In this document: positions 17,601 to 25,819 of the stretch, piece by piece
How the letters are laid out: each line of letters begins with the position of its first letter
Position numbering within the stretch: position 1 is the stretch's first letter
Assembly (NCBI GenBank): GCA_029857955.1
Contig: JAOUFY010000030.1
Location: forward strand, 1 to 32,352
Direction: 5' to 3'
Source of the DNA: Spirochaetia bacterium
GTDB lineage: Bacteria > Spirochaetota > Leptospiria > Turneriellales > JAOUFE01
Length of the DNA: 32,352 nucleotides
Translations under genes and position numbers: made by a program
Notes under the pieces: model-generated
What the model saw: only the letters and a program-made list of their open reading frames with translations
Databases searched by the model: none
What the model was told of the DNA's origin: nothing

Positions 17601-17918
17601 TTATTTTACCTTTTATCAAACAGTAAATATCGAAATGAAACTGAAAAAATTGTACGGTCGCTTGCAGGCGCATGGCATGTAAAAGCAGATCCGGAATACA
17701 TTAGAAAAATAATTTTGCAATATTTAATACGATCAAATACATTTAAGGAAGAAATTATTGTTGAAGGTCATACAATATTTTTAACAAACTATGGAACAGG
17801 CATTCTGGTTTCAGGGGCCAATATTCTTAATGGTTCCAAAATTAAAGCAAACGAGGGATTAGGCGAAATACTGATAGGAAACGTTAGTAGCGCAGGTATT
17901 CAATTTCAAAGGTTTTAG
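14676..17918 (+). CDS. Exported beta-propeller and Ig-like repeat protein
   Basis: The 1080-aa protein has a signal peptide ending in IRA (about residue 23). Repeats of the two-component regulator propeller type follow to about 325: IWVATLGGLAQLD, LFIGTSFGVDVFN, IWVGTMGGGISRFD, LWIGTFGGLSRME. Residues 330-860 are beta-rich Ig-like modules (VDNKAPTLDI, DRDPPEIEIDP, DPAGNKKETVFHVD). A short coiled coil (VEYLREELEKLRKEMKNR, about 885-902) leads to an unrecognised ~175-residue C-terminal domain. There is no kinase domain and no membrane anchor after the signal peptide, so it acts in the periplasm or outside. The ATG has AAGG just upstream. One nt separates its stop from the next gene, so the two products are very likely co-translated partners. 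Confidence 0.85.
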   Translation: MKLFKNGLYFFTFIIFFIGQIRADDMLQYWDITLASRFIKDIQESKNYIWIGTAKGLVRYDKRSKKTQNYTVSDGLPDDFVSGIAVDVNEDNIWVATLGGLAQLDINKNKVFTFTKKNSKISDNRVNVIYLFKNSLFIGTSFGVDVFNISTNQWKAYTAIEGLAGANIQDISSDGSNVWVAGADGISYYDQNEDMWYSFGVDNGLNSPLATSLVVNSDVIWVGTMGGGISRFDRSTLRFDAYTTEEGLIDDNVQDLMDDGRYLWIGTFGGLSRMEKSNLIFTNYDTRKGLAEASVTAGHVQGDALYCGTDGGGIFTLSKSIPEIQILSEQTGYTKKGEIEVYASINSNESIKRVDAYYKLIATADEFEYVNVPTSEKWIEIKNVRATKSNNTRLAVLNTKDWKDGKYLIKAEIEDSKGNINEASGVIIVDNKAPTLDIIFRPPAEGEKSAVVSGSYKELNLTKLEVKLGAKIVIPDINRQTRRFRFNYPLDSSDKINITAEDIGKNVFTIVREFIDDRDPPEIEIDPVDISKVKSNVVEITGKVKDANIDKVIVLPDNVAADLNPGGADKYTFKAKTQVKKEGKYVYQITANDKMGNSTVKTLEIDFVSKISIVDIHKDKIPGFTLKDSFELSGNVLGPLLKEFYIFDKSKDRKYDINLKKDKSFNSVIPLKEGDNEFILTKIYNDDRKEEDIIKITSSAGNVKAALNLVTNSFKDKLINLKGNYDKGVKKVFIDNKPVTLNENDSSFTEEHMLQDGKNTVVLSWLDELNRLGKKEYILFLDSKPPSLYVRSLPDKTSLQTIRVHGSVSDNVIASISGYPGVEIQKIDPQTGEFDAIVNLEKGINNVHFSAIDPAGNKKETVFHVDMDKSYPEKEVKDDALSGEVEYLREELEKLRKEMKNRPTVSAPVQGDISLMRLNLPASPGLFFVPMAGKVKSFSLTAKVYLGNESLGNVLAQYNNKNPQELSRVLIPSPQLFYLLSNSKYRNETEKIVRSLAGAWHVKADPEYIRKIILQYLIRSNTFKEEIIVEGHTIFLTNYGTGILVSGANILNGSKIKANEGLGEILIGNVSSAGIQFQRF

Positions 17919-17919
17919 A

Positions 17920-20067
17920 ATGGAGAAAAAATATAAATATATTATTGTTTTCTGGCTAGTATTTGCATTTACATTCATAATTGAATATTATTATATACAT
18001 AATTATTCAACTTTACAAAAAGTAAAAACTTATGCTCAAACAACAGGAAATCTGTTTACTGAAATAGATCAAAAAATAAATAACCTGACCAGTACAGGGC
18101 AATTAAATTATCTTCTCTGGTCACAGGGGCACATGGCAGATGAACTTCGTATCGTAAAAGCAGTTCATCCATTAATTCAAGATGTGTTGATTTTTAATGA
18201 TGAATTTCACTTACTGGACGCAACCAGCGATCGATTTTCCATTTCAAGTATAACTTCTTTACTTGAAAAAACTGTTCATGAAAAATCAATCAAGTCATCA
18301 GTGCTTCAGGAGGGTTATTTCCATGTCTATCCTGCAATAGACGGAGAAAGCAAAGTTACCAAGGGATATATTGTCATTGCTTTAAATGCCCCTTCTTTTA
18401 TAAATCAGGGTTCGATTTTTGTAATGAACGTTACTAAAGGTAATTTATTCTGGAACAATGGAAATTTTTTAAATGAAGGCGATGATAAAGTTCTTCGAGA
18501 AAAACTCAGAGCAACTGAAATGGATGAAATGGGTTATCGTAGTCTGGACTTATCGCGCAAATATGAAGTGTTCTGGAGCTATTACCTTCCTGGAAATATT
18601 TATTTTGGTTTCATTCGATACGCAAAGCCATTTTATGAATTTATATATTTTTACATATTGGTATCATGTGTTTTGATAACTTTTACTGTAATTTTAAATG
18701 GTAACTTAAAGAGAACTGGAAAATATGAAGTATATGAAAAAATCATTGAAAACAATATTCAAACTCTCTCTGAAATGAAAAAAAATCTGGAGTTTTTAAT
18801 CGAAGGTCATAAAACGGAATCAATCATTGAAGTCGAAGCAATCAGCTCTACAATTGATCAGGCTTTGCAAATGGAGGAAGTAATTCCTGCCTTTTATCAC
18901 AAGCCTGAAAAAAGCAGAGGAGAGGAAATCATTTCAGATTTTATTTTGCTGGATCCTTTGGAAACAAGATGGTATAAACCAATTAAAAGAAGACCAAAAA
19001 TACAAAATATTGAAAAGGCATCTCGTTTAAGTCGGGCAGCATTTACTCCCGAGTTATTAAATTTAATGGAACAAATCAGTAAGAAAGATCAGGTTGAAGC
19101 TTCAGAAACAAAAATTCAATCGCATTTTCCAAGAGTTAAAGATGATGAAAAACAAGGTAAAGATCAAACAGTATATGATAAAAAAAGTTTCAGTGATTAC
19201 AAGAGCATTGAAAAAGATCCGTTTGCTATTGCTTTGGAAAGACTTTACACATCAGATGACGCCGGTGAAGAACTTGACATCGTTCTTGAGAATTTAAAAG
19301 TTAAAGGTGATGCCGATGGACTTGCCATTATGTTTTTTGACAGAAATATTGGCTGTTATACAATAGAAGCTTCAGCCGGTCTTGATGCAGTTTGGGCGCG
19401 TAATTTTTATTTATTGACTTACGATTCAGTGTTGCCATGTTTGCCTGACAAAATTAATAATATTATTATTAGCGATGAACTTTTACAAAATTCTTTTTTT
19501 AGGAAAAGAATTCCAGGCGAGTATCTTAACCGAGTGGGCGCTATAAAACTTACGACACTTCAAGTTAAAGATATTCCGGTCAGAGCTGTTCATTTTTATT
19601 GGCGAGATAGTTTGTTTTGCCAGGAAAATATGGATTCTATGGAATCTGCATTACGTCGAATTGATACTGATGAATATGCCAGATGGTTTACACATGTACT
19701 GCCAATATTTAATAAAATATTTATCCAAAAGGAAAAGGAAAAAATTAATCCGGATAAATCATATCGTGATATATATAATACATTAAAAAGTTTTACTGTA
19801 TTATCGGATAAAAAAATTGATATCGTTCATGTTATATTATCAACGGTATTTGACGCTGATTTTAGAGAGAAATTGCAGAAACAATGTAAAGAAAATTTTA
19901 AAAACTATGAAAGGTATATTGTAAATAATCCAAATCATCTGATTTTCCTGCTTGATGAAACCGGCGTTGAATTTATCGAAAAAATTATTTTAGAGCTTGA
20001 TGATAAGGCTCAGTTCAGTGTATTGAAATATCCGGACTTTGGTAAAAATTTATTTGCTTATTTATAG
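17920..20067 (+). CDS. Two-TM sensor-like protein with cytoplasmic GAF-like region
   Basis: The 715-aa protein has a TM helix at about residues 6-24, a ~210-residue periplasmic domain that resembles PDC/dCache sensors in length and placement, and a second TM at about 238-262. A helical cytoplasmic stretch (EKIIENNIQTLSEMKKNLEF) and a charged linker follow. A domain from about 430 to 600 looks GAF-like (ADGLAIMFFDRNIGCYTIEA, AGLDAVWARNFY). The last ~115 residues are unrecognised. No histidine kinase, GGDEF, HAMP or methyl-accepting motif is visible. It follows the propeller gene by 1 nt, and I infer that it transmits a signal from it. The output is unknown. Confidence 0.8.
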   Translation: MEKKYKYIIVFWLVFAFTFIIEYYYIHNYSTLQKVKTYAQTTGNLFTEIDQKINNLTSTGQLNYLLWSQGHMADELRIVKAVHPLIQDVLIFNDEFHLLDATSDRFSISSITSLLEKTVHEKSIKSSVLQEGYFHVYPAIDGESKVTKGYIVIALNAPSFINQGSIFVMNVTKGNLFWNNGNFLNEGDDKVLREKLRATEMDEMGYRSLDLSRKYEVFWSYYLPGNIYFGFIRYAKPFYEFIYFYILVSCVLITFTVILNGNLKRTGKYEVYEKIIENNIQTLSEMKKNLEFLIEGHKTESIIEVEAISSTIDQALQMEEVIPAFYHKPEKSRGEEIISDFILLDPLETRWYKPIKRRPKIQNIEKASRLSRAAFTPELLNLMEQISKKDQVEASETKIQSHFPRVKDDEKQGKDQTVYDKKSFSDYKSIEKDPFAIALERLYTSDDAGEELDIVLENLKVKGDADGLAIMFFDRNIGCYTIEASAGLDAVWARNFYLLTYDSVLPCLPDKINNIIISDELLQNSFFRKRIPGEYLNRVGAIKLTTLQVKDIPVRAVHFYWRDSLFCQENMDSMESALRRIDTDEYARWFTHVLPIFNKIFIQKEKEKINPDKSYRDIYNTLKSFTVLSDKKIDIVHVILSTVFDADFREKLQKQCKENFKNYERYIVNNPNHLIFLLDETGVEFIEKIILELDDKAQFSVLKYPDFGKNLFAYL

Positions 20068-20096
20068 TTTTTATAAACAAGGTTGGTTTTTTATAA

Positions 20097-20131
20097 ATCG
20101 TAGGGGTGGGTTTTAAACCCGCCCCTACGAT
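20097..20131. repeat. Palindromic repeat CGTAGGGG(T/C)GGGTTT...
   Basis: ATCGTAGGGGTGGGTTT (20097-20113) pairs with AAACCCGCCCCTACGAT (20115-20131), allowing one G-T pair. Sequences of this form are widespread interspersed palindromes in many bacterial genomes. It lies 30 bp after the sensor gene and could stop transcription, though only a few T follow. It is GC-rich compared with its flanks. Confidence 0.7.
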
Positions 20132-20223
20132 TAAAGATTGGCACACGCAGCAGTTTCGTTTGTGCGTAGAAATAAAAATAGTATTGACGGGTTTAAATAA
20201 AATTCAGTCAAAGAGAAGGTAGT

Positions 20224-21171
20224 ATGAATTGGTCTAGTGTATTGATAACCGTATTTGGTCTTTCTCTCTTTGAATTGATATGCAGTATCGATAATGCAAT
20301 CATTAATGCGGAAGTACTCTCAACGATGGGTAAAAAAGCCAGAAAATGGTTTTTGCTCTGGGGTTTTGCTTTTGCTGTTTTTTTTGTTAGAGGATTTTTA
20401 CCGTTGTTGATCGTATATGCAGTAAACCCCTCGCTTGGACTTGCAGGTGCCTTTACGGCAACATTTAGCAAAGATCCCTCTGTATTGGAAGCTATCGAGT
20501 CGAGTGCTCCGGTTTTATACATGGGCGGAGGAATCTTTTTACTTTTTTTATCGCTTTATTGGCTTTTTCTTGAAGAGAAAAGTTTTGGCCTCAAACTTGA
20601 AGAAAAAATAATGAATCATGGATTCTGGTTTTATGCAATCGCAAGTATAATTCTTACAGTCATTGTATGGTATGCCATGCAAATCAATACCATGTTGGCT
20701 TTTGGAGCGGTCGTTGGCTCAAGTGTTTTTTTCATCACTCATGGTTTTAAGCACAATGCTGAAGAAAGCGAAAAAAGACTACTGGAGAAAAAATCAGGTA
20801 GAATGTCAGATATCAGCAAGCTAATGTATTTAGAAGTCATTGACACCACGTTTTCCATTGACGGTGTATTGGGTGCATTTGCTTTTACTCTCTCGGTTCC
20901 ATTAATTTTAGTAGGAAATGCGATGGGAGCTTATGTTGTGCGTCGTTTAACTATCGGAAACATCGAACGAATTAAAAATTATGCTTATTTAAAAAATGGC
21001 GCCATGTATTCTATACTGGCTCTTGGTGTTGTTATGCTGACAGACGGATTTGGCGTTCATGTACCATCTTATGTGTCGCCTTTGATCACTTTTGTTGTCG
21101 TTGGATATTTTTACTGGAGATCCATCAAACATCCTGATTATTTAAAGAAAAGCTTGAAAAATAAAAAATAA
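20224..21171 (+). CDS. DUF475 / TerC-like integral membrane protein
   Basis: The 315-aa protein has about eight hydrophobic helices and two family motifs with paired acidic residues: SIDNAIIN (Asp23) and EVIDTTFSIDGVLGA (Asp207, Asp213). These fit the DUF475 branch of the TerC superfamily. TerC proteins are linked to tellurite resistance and to export of metal ions, especially manganese; the DUF475 branch itself is not well characterised. GAGAAGG precedes the ATG. The gene converges with the minus-strand CsgG-like gene, with only 3 nt between their stops. Confidence 0.9.
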   Translation: MNWSSVLITVFGLSLFELICSIDNAIINAEVLSTMGKKARKWFLLWGFAFAVFFVRGFLPLLIVYAVNPSLGLAGAFTATFSKDPSVLEAIESSAPVLYMGGGIFLLFLSLYWLFLEEKSFGLKLEEKIMNHGFWFYAIASIILTVIVWYAMQINTMLAFGAVVGSSVFFITHGFKHNAEESEKRLLEKKSGRMSDISKLMYLEVIDTTFSIDGVLGAFAFTLSVPLILVGNAMGAYVVRRLTIGNIERIKNYAYLKNGAMYSILALGVVMLTDGFGVHVPSYVSPLITFVVVGYFYWRSIKHPDYLKKSLKNKK

Positions 21172-21174
21172 TTT

Positions 21175-22248
21175 TTAAAATTTAGTTACCCACGAAGCGC
21201 CAAATTGAGGACTTACATAATTAATTGTGTTCATGTTTGGGGAGACTGAAAAATTAACCCTTAATGACTCGGAGAGCATTTTATTATACAATTTTGAGTA
21301 ACCCCAGGGTCTCATTAATTCAAAAACCCGAAAACCAATAAAAGCAAGCGCTCCGCCTATTACCAGGCCGCTTCCAAGTGATGTGGAATTTTGTGCGGTC
21401 AGTGAATTATTATTAAAAGGGTTAATCAAAATATAAGATCCGGTTGCAAGGGCGGTTAAAGATCCGAAGTCGCCGCAAAGGGCTATGATTCCGCCGAAAA
21501 GATCGCCCTGGATAATTGATCCAATACCAAACCCCAGTAATCCATTTCCGATAAATTGCAGCATTGCATTTTTACTTTTGGTATTAAAGATAAATAGTCT
21601 TTCATTATTTGAAAGCTTTTCAGCGACATTATAAATTTTATCTTTATTTTTTTCAAGACCATCATCGATTAATGAATTTATTTCATTTTGTGGATTTTCA
21701 AAACTATTTGTTTTTATTGTTTTTGAAAAGAGATCACTCATTTCAGATGACATTTCTTCAGTGAATTTTGAAATAGAAGGAATGATATTTGCATCGGTTA
21801 CACCCTCCGTTTTACGGTTAACCAGAATTTTTTCAGTAGAAACTTCGATTGCTTTTGCAAAGGTCTGTATCTGCCCTCCGCTTACAATAAAACTTCCAAT
21901 AATTACAATATCTGCTTTATATTTTTTTGCAATGGATACGGCTGTGTTTTGATCAAATACATTTTTATTTGAAAAATTGCCTTTAGCAACTTCGTTATTC
22001 CATATATTTCGATCCATCACTTCGAATTTTTTAGTTTTACTAAGAGATGCCGAAAAAGACTCAGGGGCGCTGGTTTCAAGATAGCGATGATCGGATGAAT
22101 TGGTTGTATTTGCAAAATCAAGTATCAATACTTTGGGAACAGATGTTTGAATATTATCTTTTGAATAAACCGGATAAGTTATTAAAGTCATACAAATAAT
22201 TGTAAATGTAATTATTTGTGTTTTACCTGATTTTATGTGCTGAATCAT
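21175..22248 (-). CDS. Exported CsgG-like protein with P13-like hydrophobic C-terminal region
   Basis: The 357-aa protein has a signal peptide to about residue 29 (YPVYS). Residues 35-170 resemble the CsgG/FlgO-type fold found in many envelope proteins: VLILDFANTT, KKFEVMDRNIWNNEVAKG, AVSIAKKYKADIVIIGSFIV, and KAIEVSTEKILVNRKTEGVT. A helical linker leads to a glycine-rich hydrophobic region (about 225-320; GLLGFGIGSIIQGDLFGGII, ALATGSYILI, GLVIGGALAFIGFRVFEL). That region resembles the P13 family of spirochaete outer membrane proteins, although this second match is tentative. The combination suggests an envelope assembly or channel protein. There is no clear ribosome site. Confidence 0.7.
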   Translation of the reverse strand: MIQHIKSGKTQIITFTIICMTLITYPVYSKDNIQTSVPKVLILDFANTTNSSDHRYLETSAPESFSASLSKTKKFEVMDRNIWNNEVAKGNFSNKNVFDQNTAVSIAKKYKADIVIIGSFIVSGGQIQTFAKAIEVSTEKILVNRKTEGVTDANIIPSISKFTEEMSSEMSDLFSKTIKTNSFENPQNEINSLIDDGLEKNKDKIYNVAEKLSNNERLFIFNTKSKNAMLQFIGNGLLGFGIGSIIQGDLFGGIIALCGDFGSLTALATGSYILINPFNNNSLTAQNSTSLGSGLVIGGALAFIGFRVFELMRPWGYSKLYNKMLSESLRVNFSVSPNMNTINYVSPQFGASWVTKF

Positions 22249-22359
22249 GATAACAAGTTGTATATTTTTGTGACAATGACAATCAGTTTTTTTAAGTGAA
22301 TACTTATTTTTATAGATCTAAAAAAGCATCGTTTTCATAAGTGTCAATTTTGTATAAGG

Positions 22360-23226
22360 TTAATGTTTGTAATTAATTGTTATTTGGTTGAGGAAGTTAA
22401 GTAAAACTTTTTGATAGTAACCATTTTTAACGTAATACGTATTTAAATGTTCTCCTCCGTCGATCAAGACAAATTGTTTTGGTTCACCAATCTCATTGTA
22501 TAAGGCCCTACCGTACTTTTCAGGAATTACTTTATCCATATTACCATGAATAATGAGTTTAGGTGTTTTTGGTAGTAGCTTACTTATTTTACCTTGCGGG
22601 CTTGTTACGTCAGAGACAATAACGAATGCCAATGGTATCAGAAACCATGTATACCATCGATCGGTTAATTTTTCTATTGCTATATCTTTGTAAGAATCAA
22701 ATGTACTTTCCAGAACAATAGCATTGATTTCCTGATTCTCCCTAAATTGTAGTAATGCGTCAAGCAGTATAATGCCGCCGATACTTTGACCATATAGTAT
22801 AATATTTTTTCTTTCGCTACCAACAAGTTTTAAAACAAAATTTATTACACTTATTGCATCATTTCTTATTCCAATTGGCTCTGGTTTTCCTTCGGATTTT
22901 CCATAACCACGATAATCAAATGTTATTAGATCATACCCATAGTTCCTTAACCATATTAATGATGTATAATGGCTGCTCAGGTTTTCGGCATTTCCATGAA
23001 ATTGTACGATATATCCTTTTTTGTTATTTTCATTGGCAGGGAACCATCTGACATGGAGATTTGTGCGATCAGCGCTTTTAACTGTAAAGTCTCTATAAAT
23101 AACATTGTATTCTTCCGGTGGATAGTGTATTTTTTTATCAGGGTAATAAAAAAAACTTGAGCAACCAGTGTATTGAATTATGAAAAGAAAAGATAACCAT
23201 GAAATAAATAACTTTTTTATTTTCAT
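22360..23226 (-). CDS. Alpha/beta hydrolase lipoprotein
   Basis: The 288-aa protein has a lipoprotein signal ending YTGC (Cys22). The rest is an alpha/beta hydrolase of the BEM46/Abhd13-like type. The oxyanion region is FHGNAEN (77-82 area), the DYRGYGKSEG loop lies at 104-113, and the nucleophile is Ser148 in YGQSIGG. The acid is Asp231 in HGNMDKVIP and the catalytic His is His260 in GGEHLN. It is membrane-anchored, likely in the periplasm, and is probably an esterase or thioesterase of unknown substrate. Its ATG lies 2 nt after the DUF4105 gene stop and has no ribosome site of its own, so the two are probably translationally coupled. Confidence 0.9.
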   Translation of the reverse strand: MKIKKLFISWLSFLFIIQYTGCSSFFYYPDKKIHYPPEEYNVIYRDFTVKSADRTNLHVRWFPANENNKKGYIVQFHGNAENLSSHYTSLIWLRNYGYDLITFDYRGYGKSEGKPEPIGIRNDAISVINFVLKLVGSERKNIILYGQSIGGIILLDALLQFRENQEINAIVLESTFDSYKDIAIEKLTDRWYTWFLIPLAFVIVSDVTSPQGKISKLLPKTPKLIIHGNMDKVIPEKYGRALYNEIGEPKQFVLIDGGEHLNTYYVKNGYYQKVLLNFLNQITINYKH

Positions 23227-23228
23227 AA

Positions 23229-25103
23229 TTAATAATAGAGTTTAATTCCACCACTAAACGAAAATAATTTTTGATAAAAGTTATAAACAGCTCCTGTTTG
23301 AAATGCAACATTCCTTGAAATAAGAACATTTACATTTCCATTAATTTTCCAGAAGGGCTCTTTCAGGTATGGATAATATAAGCCATATTCCATAATGAGA
23401 TTTGTGGTAACTATGTCAAACGGGTACCAGAAAATACCAGTCTCAGCAGATAAGCCGGCTCTATAAAATGTTTTGAAGGGATTTAAATCAGCAACTCCAT
23501 TTAAAAAAAAGTAAGCGCTCATTTCATTTTTAATAGCGGAAATTTTATATGCATAACCGTATCCATTTTTAACCATTAATGCATATTTGTTGAACTGGTT
23601 GTCAATACCTGGAGATAATGGCTCAAGTAGACCAATTGACATTGACCCGTTCCATGAAAGATTAAATATCCCCCCATTAACAGGAGTCATGGATAACATT
23701 CGAATAAAATCAAAATGTTTAAAACGAAAAGTATTTTCATTGAAATTATAAATAAACTTTCCCTGAAAAACGCTAATTTCTGAATATAAAAGATATCCTA
23801 TTGGAGAATCAGTATAATCATGCATTAGAGGTCGTAAAGCAAATTCGAGATAATTTATATTATAAATTGAACCATAATTTAAACCAATCATGGATGGCAG
23901 ATGACCTATACTGGGATTTGTAAAATCAGGTTTAACAAAAGATTCTTGATTAATTTTGTTTTCACTCATTAACCTGAAAGTTTCTTCAAGAATTGTTTTG
24001 TTTTTTTCTTTTAAAGATCTATCATTATCATAGGCATCTATAAATGCTCGGTAAGTAACTGTATTTAAAAAAAGATTTTTTCTGTCGCTTGAAACTTCAC
24101 TTATATCAAAATTTCCTTTAAACCATTGGTGCACTAAACGTTGCTCTGTAAAACTTAGTTTACTGTAACCAGCTTGATATTGAAGTATGTTTGCGGGATA
24201 GTATCGAGCATTTGTAAGGATAGATTCATCCACAATAATTCTTTTCATGGTATCTGCAGGAATCGTAACAAAATCAAATTTACTTACCAGTTTAAGGGAA
24301 GGTCTTGCAATTTCCAAAATATAAGAATTATAATATGCACAATTTTCTGTAGTAAAATAGTATCTAAAAGTAGTCCATTCCAGTTCCCAAAGGTGATTGA
24401 GCAAAACTTCAATTTCTTCGGCGGTAAAGTTTAGCTGAAATTCCCACATATTCCTGTTTTCATAGATATTATAATACTTTATTCTAAATTGAAAATCCAG
24501 ATATTCAATAAACCCTTCAAATCCTCCAGTTAGTCCACGAAAAATGGTTTCAAAATACCAGTATGGCTTCATTTTTGCTACATAACTAAATGTATAATCC
24601 GTCATTAAATTACCGTCTTCCTTATTAAACTTTATAAAGGTATGGCCAAATGTAGATGCTGGTACATCCATCATTGCCGATACAAACATCAGGCTGATGG
24701 ATTTTGGTTTCATTTTTTGTTTAAAACGATTTAGTTTCTTGCAGGTAGAAAAATCAAAATTAAGTAATTTAGAATTTAATTCTTTTTTTAACCAGTTGTA
24801 GCGGGCAGGGAATTTACAGGCGGGATGATCATCTCCGGTCAACGGTGAAGTTAAAAAAACTTCGATGTTTGCAATGATTTCAGATTTTGGATCAGTTTTA
24901 CCATTTGATGCAAAAAAAAAATCTGAATTTAAAGCCCTGCTTTTATACTGTTCATTTCTAAAATCATAGTGTAATAATTTTACCCATTGTATATTCTTAT
25001 AAAGTTCTTTCGAAATAGCGAAGTCAACGATATTTTCATTACCTAGTAGAGTGTTAGTTGATGATGTTAAAATAAAGATTACGAAGAAAATTTTTTTAAA
25101 CAC
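23229..25103 (-). CDS. Exported DUF4105 (Lnb N-terminal type) protein
   Basis: The longest frame starts at ATG 25154, but that codon lies inside the terminator hairpin of the upstream gene. The GTG at 25103 begins a clean signal peptide (VFKKIFFVIFILTSSTNTLL), so I use it (624 aa). The DUF4105 domain has the conserved His in ASTFGHTF (about residue 154) and Cys in TTENCAYY (about 255), a Cys/His papain-like pair. Related Bacteroides Lnb proteins N-acylate lipoproteins, so a lipid- or lipoprotein-modifying role is possible. The last ~230 residues are rich in alternating beta strands (FALRPLMHDYT ... FSFSGGIKLYY) and may form a small outer-membrane barrel. It is cotranscribed with the hydrolase lipoprotein. 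Confidence 0.85.
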   Translation of the reverse strand: MFKKIFFVIFILTSSTNTLLGNENIVDFAISKELYKNIQWVKLLHYDFRNEQYKSRALNSDFFFASNGKTDPKSEIIANIEVFLTSPLTGDDHPACKFPARYNWLKKELNSKLLNFDFSTCKKLNRFKQKMKPKSISLMFVSAMMDVPASTFGHTFIKFNKEDGNLMTDYTFSYVAKMKPYWYFETIFRGLTGGFEGFIEYLDFQFRIKYYNIYENRNMWEFQLNFTAEEIEVLLNHLWELEWTTFRYYFTTENCAYYNSYILEIARPSLKLVSKFDFVTIPADTMKRIIVDESILTNARYYPANILQYQAGYSKLSFTEQRLVHQWFKGNFDISEVSSDRKNLFLNTVTYRAFIDAYDNDRSLKEKNKTILEETFRLMSENKINQESFVKPDFTNPSIGHLPSMIGLNYGSIYNINYLEFALRPLMHDYTDSPIGYLLYSEISVFQGKFIYNFNENTFRFKHFDFIRMLSMTPVNGGIFNLSWNGSMSIGLLEPLSPGIDNQFNKYALMVKNGYGYAYKISAIKNEMSAYFFLNGVADLNPFKTFYRAGLSAETGIFWYPFDIVTTNLIMEYGLYYPYLKEPFWKINGNVNVLISRNVAFQTGAVYNFYQKLFSFSGGIKLYY

Positions 25104-25122
25104 AGTTTTATATGACGAGTTA

Positions 25123-25160
25123 ATTAAAAAACCAATGTGTGCATTTATGCACACATTGGT
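25123..25160 (-). terminator. Rho-independent terminator of the small-lipoprotein operon
   Basis: On the minus strand, ACCAATGTGTGCAT pairs with ATGCACACATTGGT around an AA centre (25131-25160) and is followed by TTTTTT. The stop of the lipoprotein gene is 19 bp upstream. The hairpin contains the first ATG of the DUF4105 reading frame. Confidence 0.88.
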
Positions 25161-25178
25161 TGATGTAAGTTGTCAGGT

Positions 25179-25496
25179 TTATTTATTACCAGCAGCCTTA
25201 CAATACTCTATTGGGCTTATTGAAGCTTGCATAGAGAAAGGGAAAAGTTTTCTGTTAGCAGAAGTACTTGAAGTTCCTTCCATAGAAGTTACTTCAGTTA
25301 CGCCTTGCTCTTTAAGATCTTTAACGCAATCTTCGATATCACTAGAAAATACTGTGTTAAAAGGAGCAACAGTTGGATAGCCCATAAAGCCTCTCTGAAC
25401 AACTATTGTTTCTCTTCCACCAACGTTTGTTTTGTCGATGGTTTTGCAGTTTACCAAAGCTGTTAAGCCAATTAATAATATAATCATTTTTTTCAT
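25179..25496 (-). CDS. Small TRL-like lipoprotein
   Basis: The protein is 105 aa from the ATG at 25496, which has AAGGA 8 nt upstream; a frame start at 25532 has no support. The lipoprotein signal MKKMIILLIGLTALVNC is followed by a short domain with DCVKDLKEQGVTEVTSMEGT and a final EYCKAAG. It is a paralogue of the next lipoprotein upstream (DC..G.KK.GAK.V.S..G.T ... C.A.G). The layout resembles TRL-like proteins, which are frequent in Leptospira; function unknown. The two mature cysteines could form a disulphide. Confidence 0.75.
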   Translation of the reverse strand: MKKMIILLIGLTALVNCKTIDKTNVGGRETIVVQRGFMGYPTVAPFNTVFSSDIEDCVKDLKEQGVTEVTSMEGTSSTSANRKLFPFSMQASISPIEYCKAAGNK

Positions 25497-25528
25497 GCTT
25501 ATTTCCTTAATTAATGTATTGACGCTTA

Positions 25529-25819
25529 TCATTCTACACCTACCGCTGAGCAGCTTTTACCAGGACTCATAGTGTTCATGCTTCCAGTAAAACCATCTGT
25601 AGTTCCACCCTGAGCTGATATTACGTTCTTGGCTCCTGCTTTTTTTACACCGTCAAGACAATCTGGCAGTAACGATTTTTTAGAAAAGAAGGATAGTGAC
25701 GATTGATCATAAATGACAAGCGACGTGTTTCCTACTTTTTCTTTTTTGATATTTTCTTTCATGCAGTTACCGAAAAGTAATGCAGAAGATATTGCTAAAA
25801 AAAATATTTTTTTTCCCAT
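25529..25819 (-). CDS. Small TRL-like lipoprotein, paralogue
   Basis: The 96-aa protein has a signal ending LLFGNC (Cys19) and AAGGGAGA before the ATG. The mature domain has LPDCLDGVKKAGAKNVISAQ and a C-terminal PGKSCSAVG. It matches the downstream lipoprotein in the DC-x-K-x-G-x-V core and the terminal Cys, so the pair probably arose by tandem duplication. It is first in a two-gene operon with 32 nt between the genes. A surface or periplasmic location is likely; function unknown. Confidence 0.75.
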   Translation of the reverse strand: MGKKIFFLAISSALLFGNCMKENIKKEKVGNTSLVIYDQSSLSFFSKKSLLPDCLDGVKKAGAKNVISAQGGTTDGFTGSMNTMSPGKSCSAVGVE

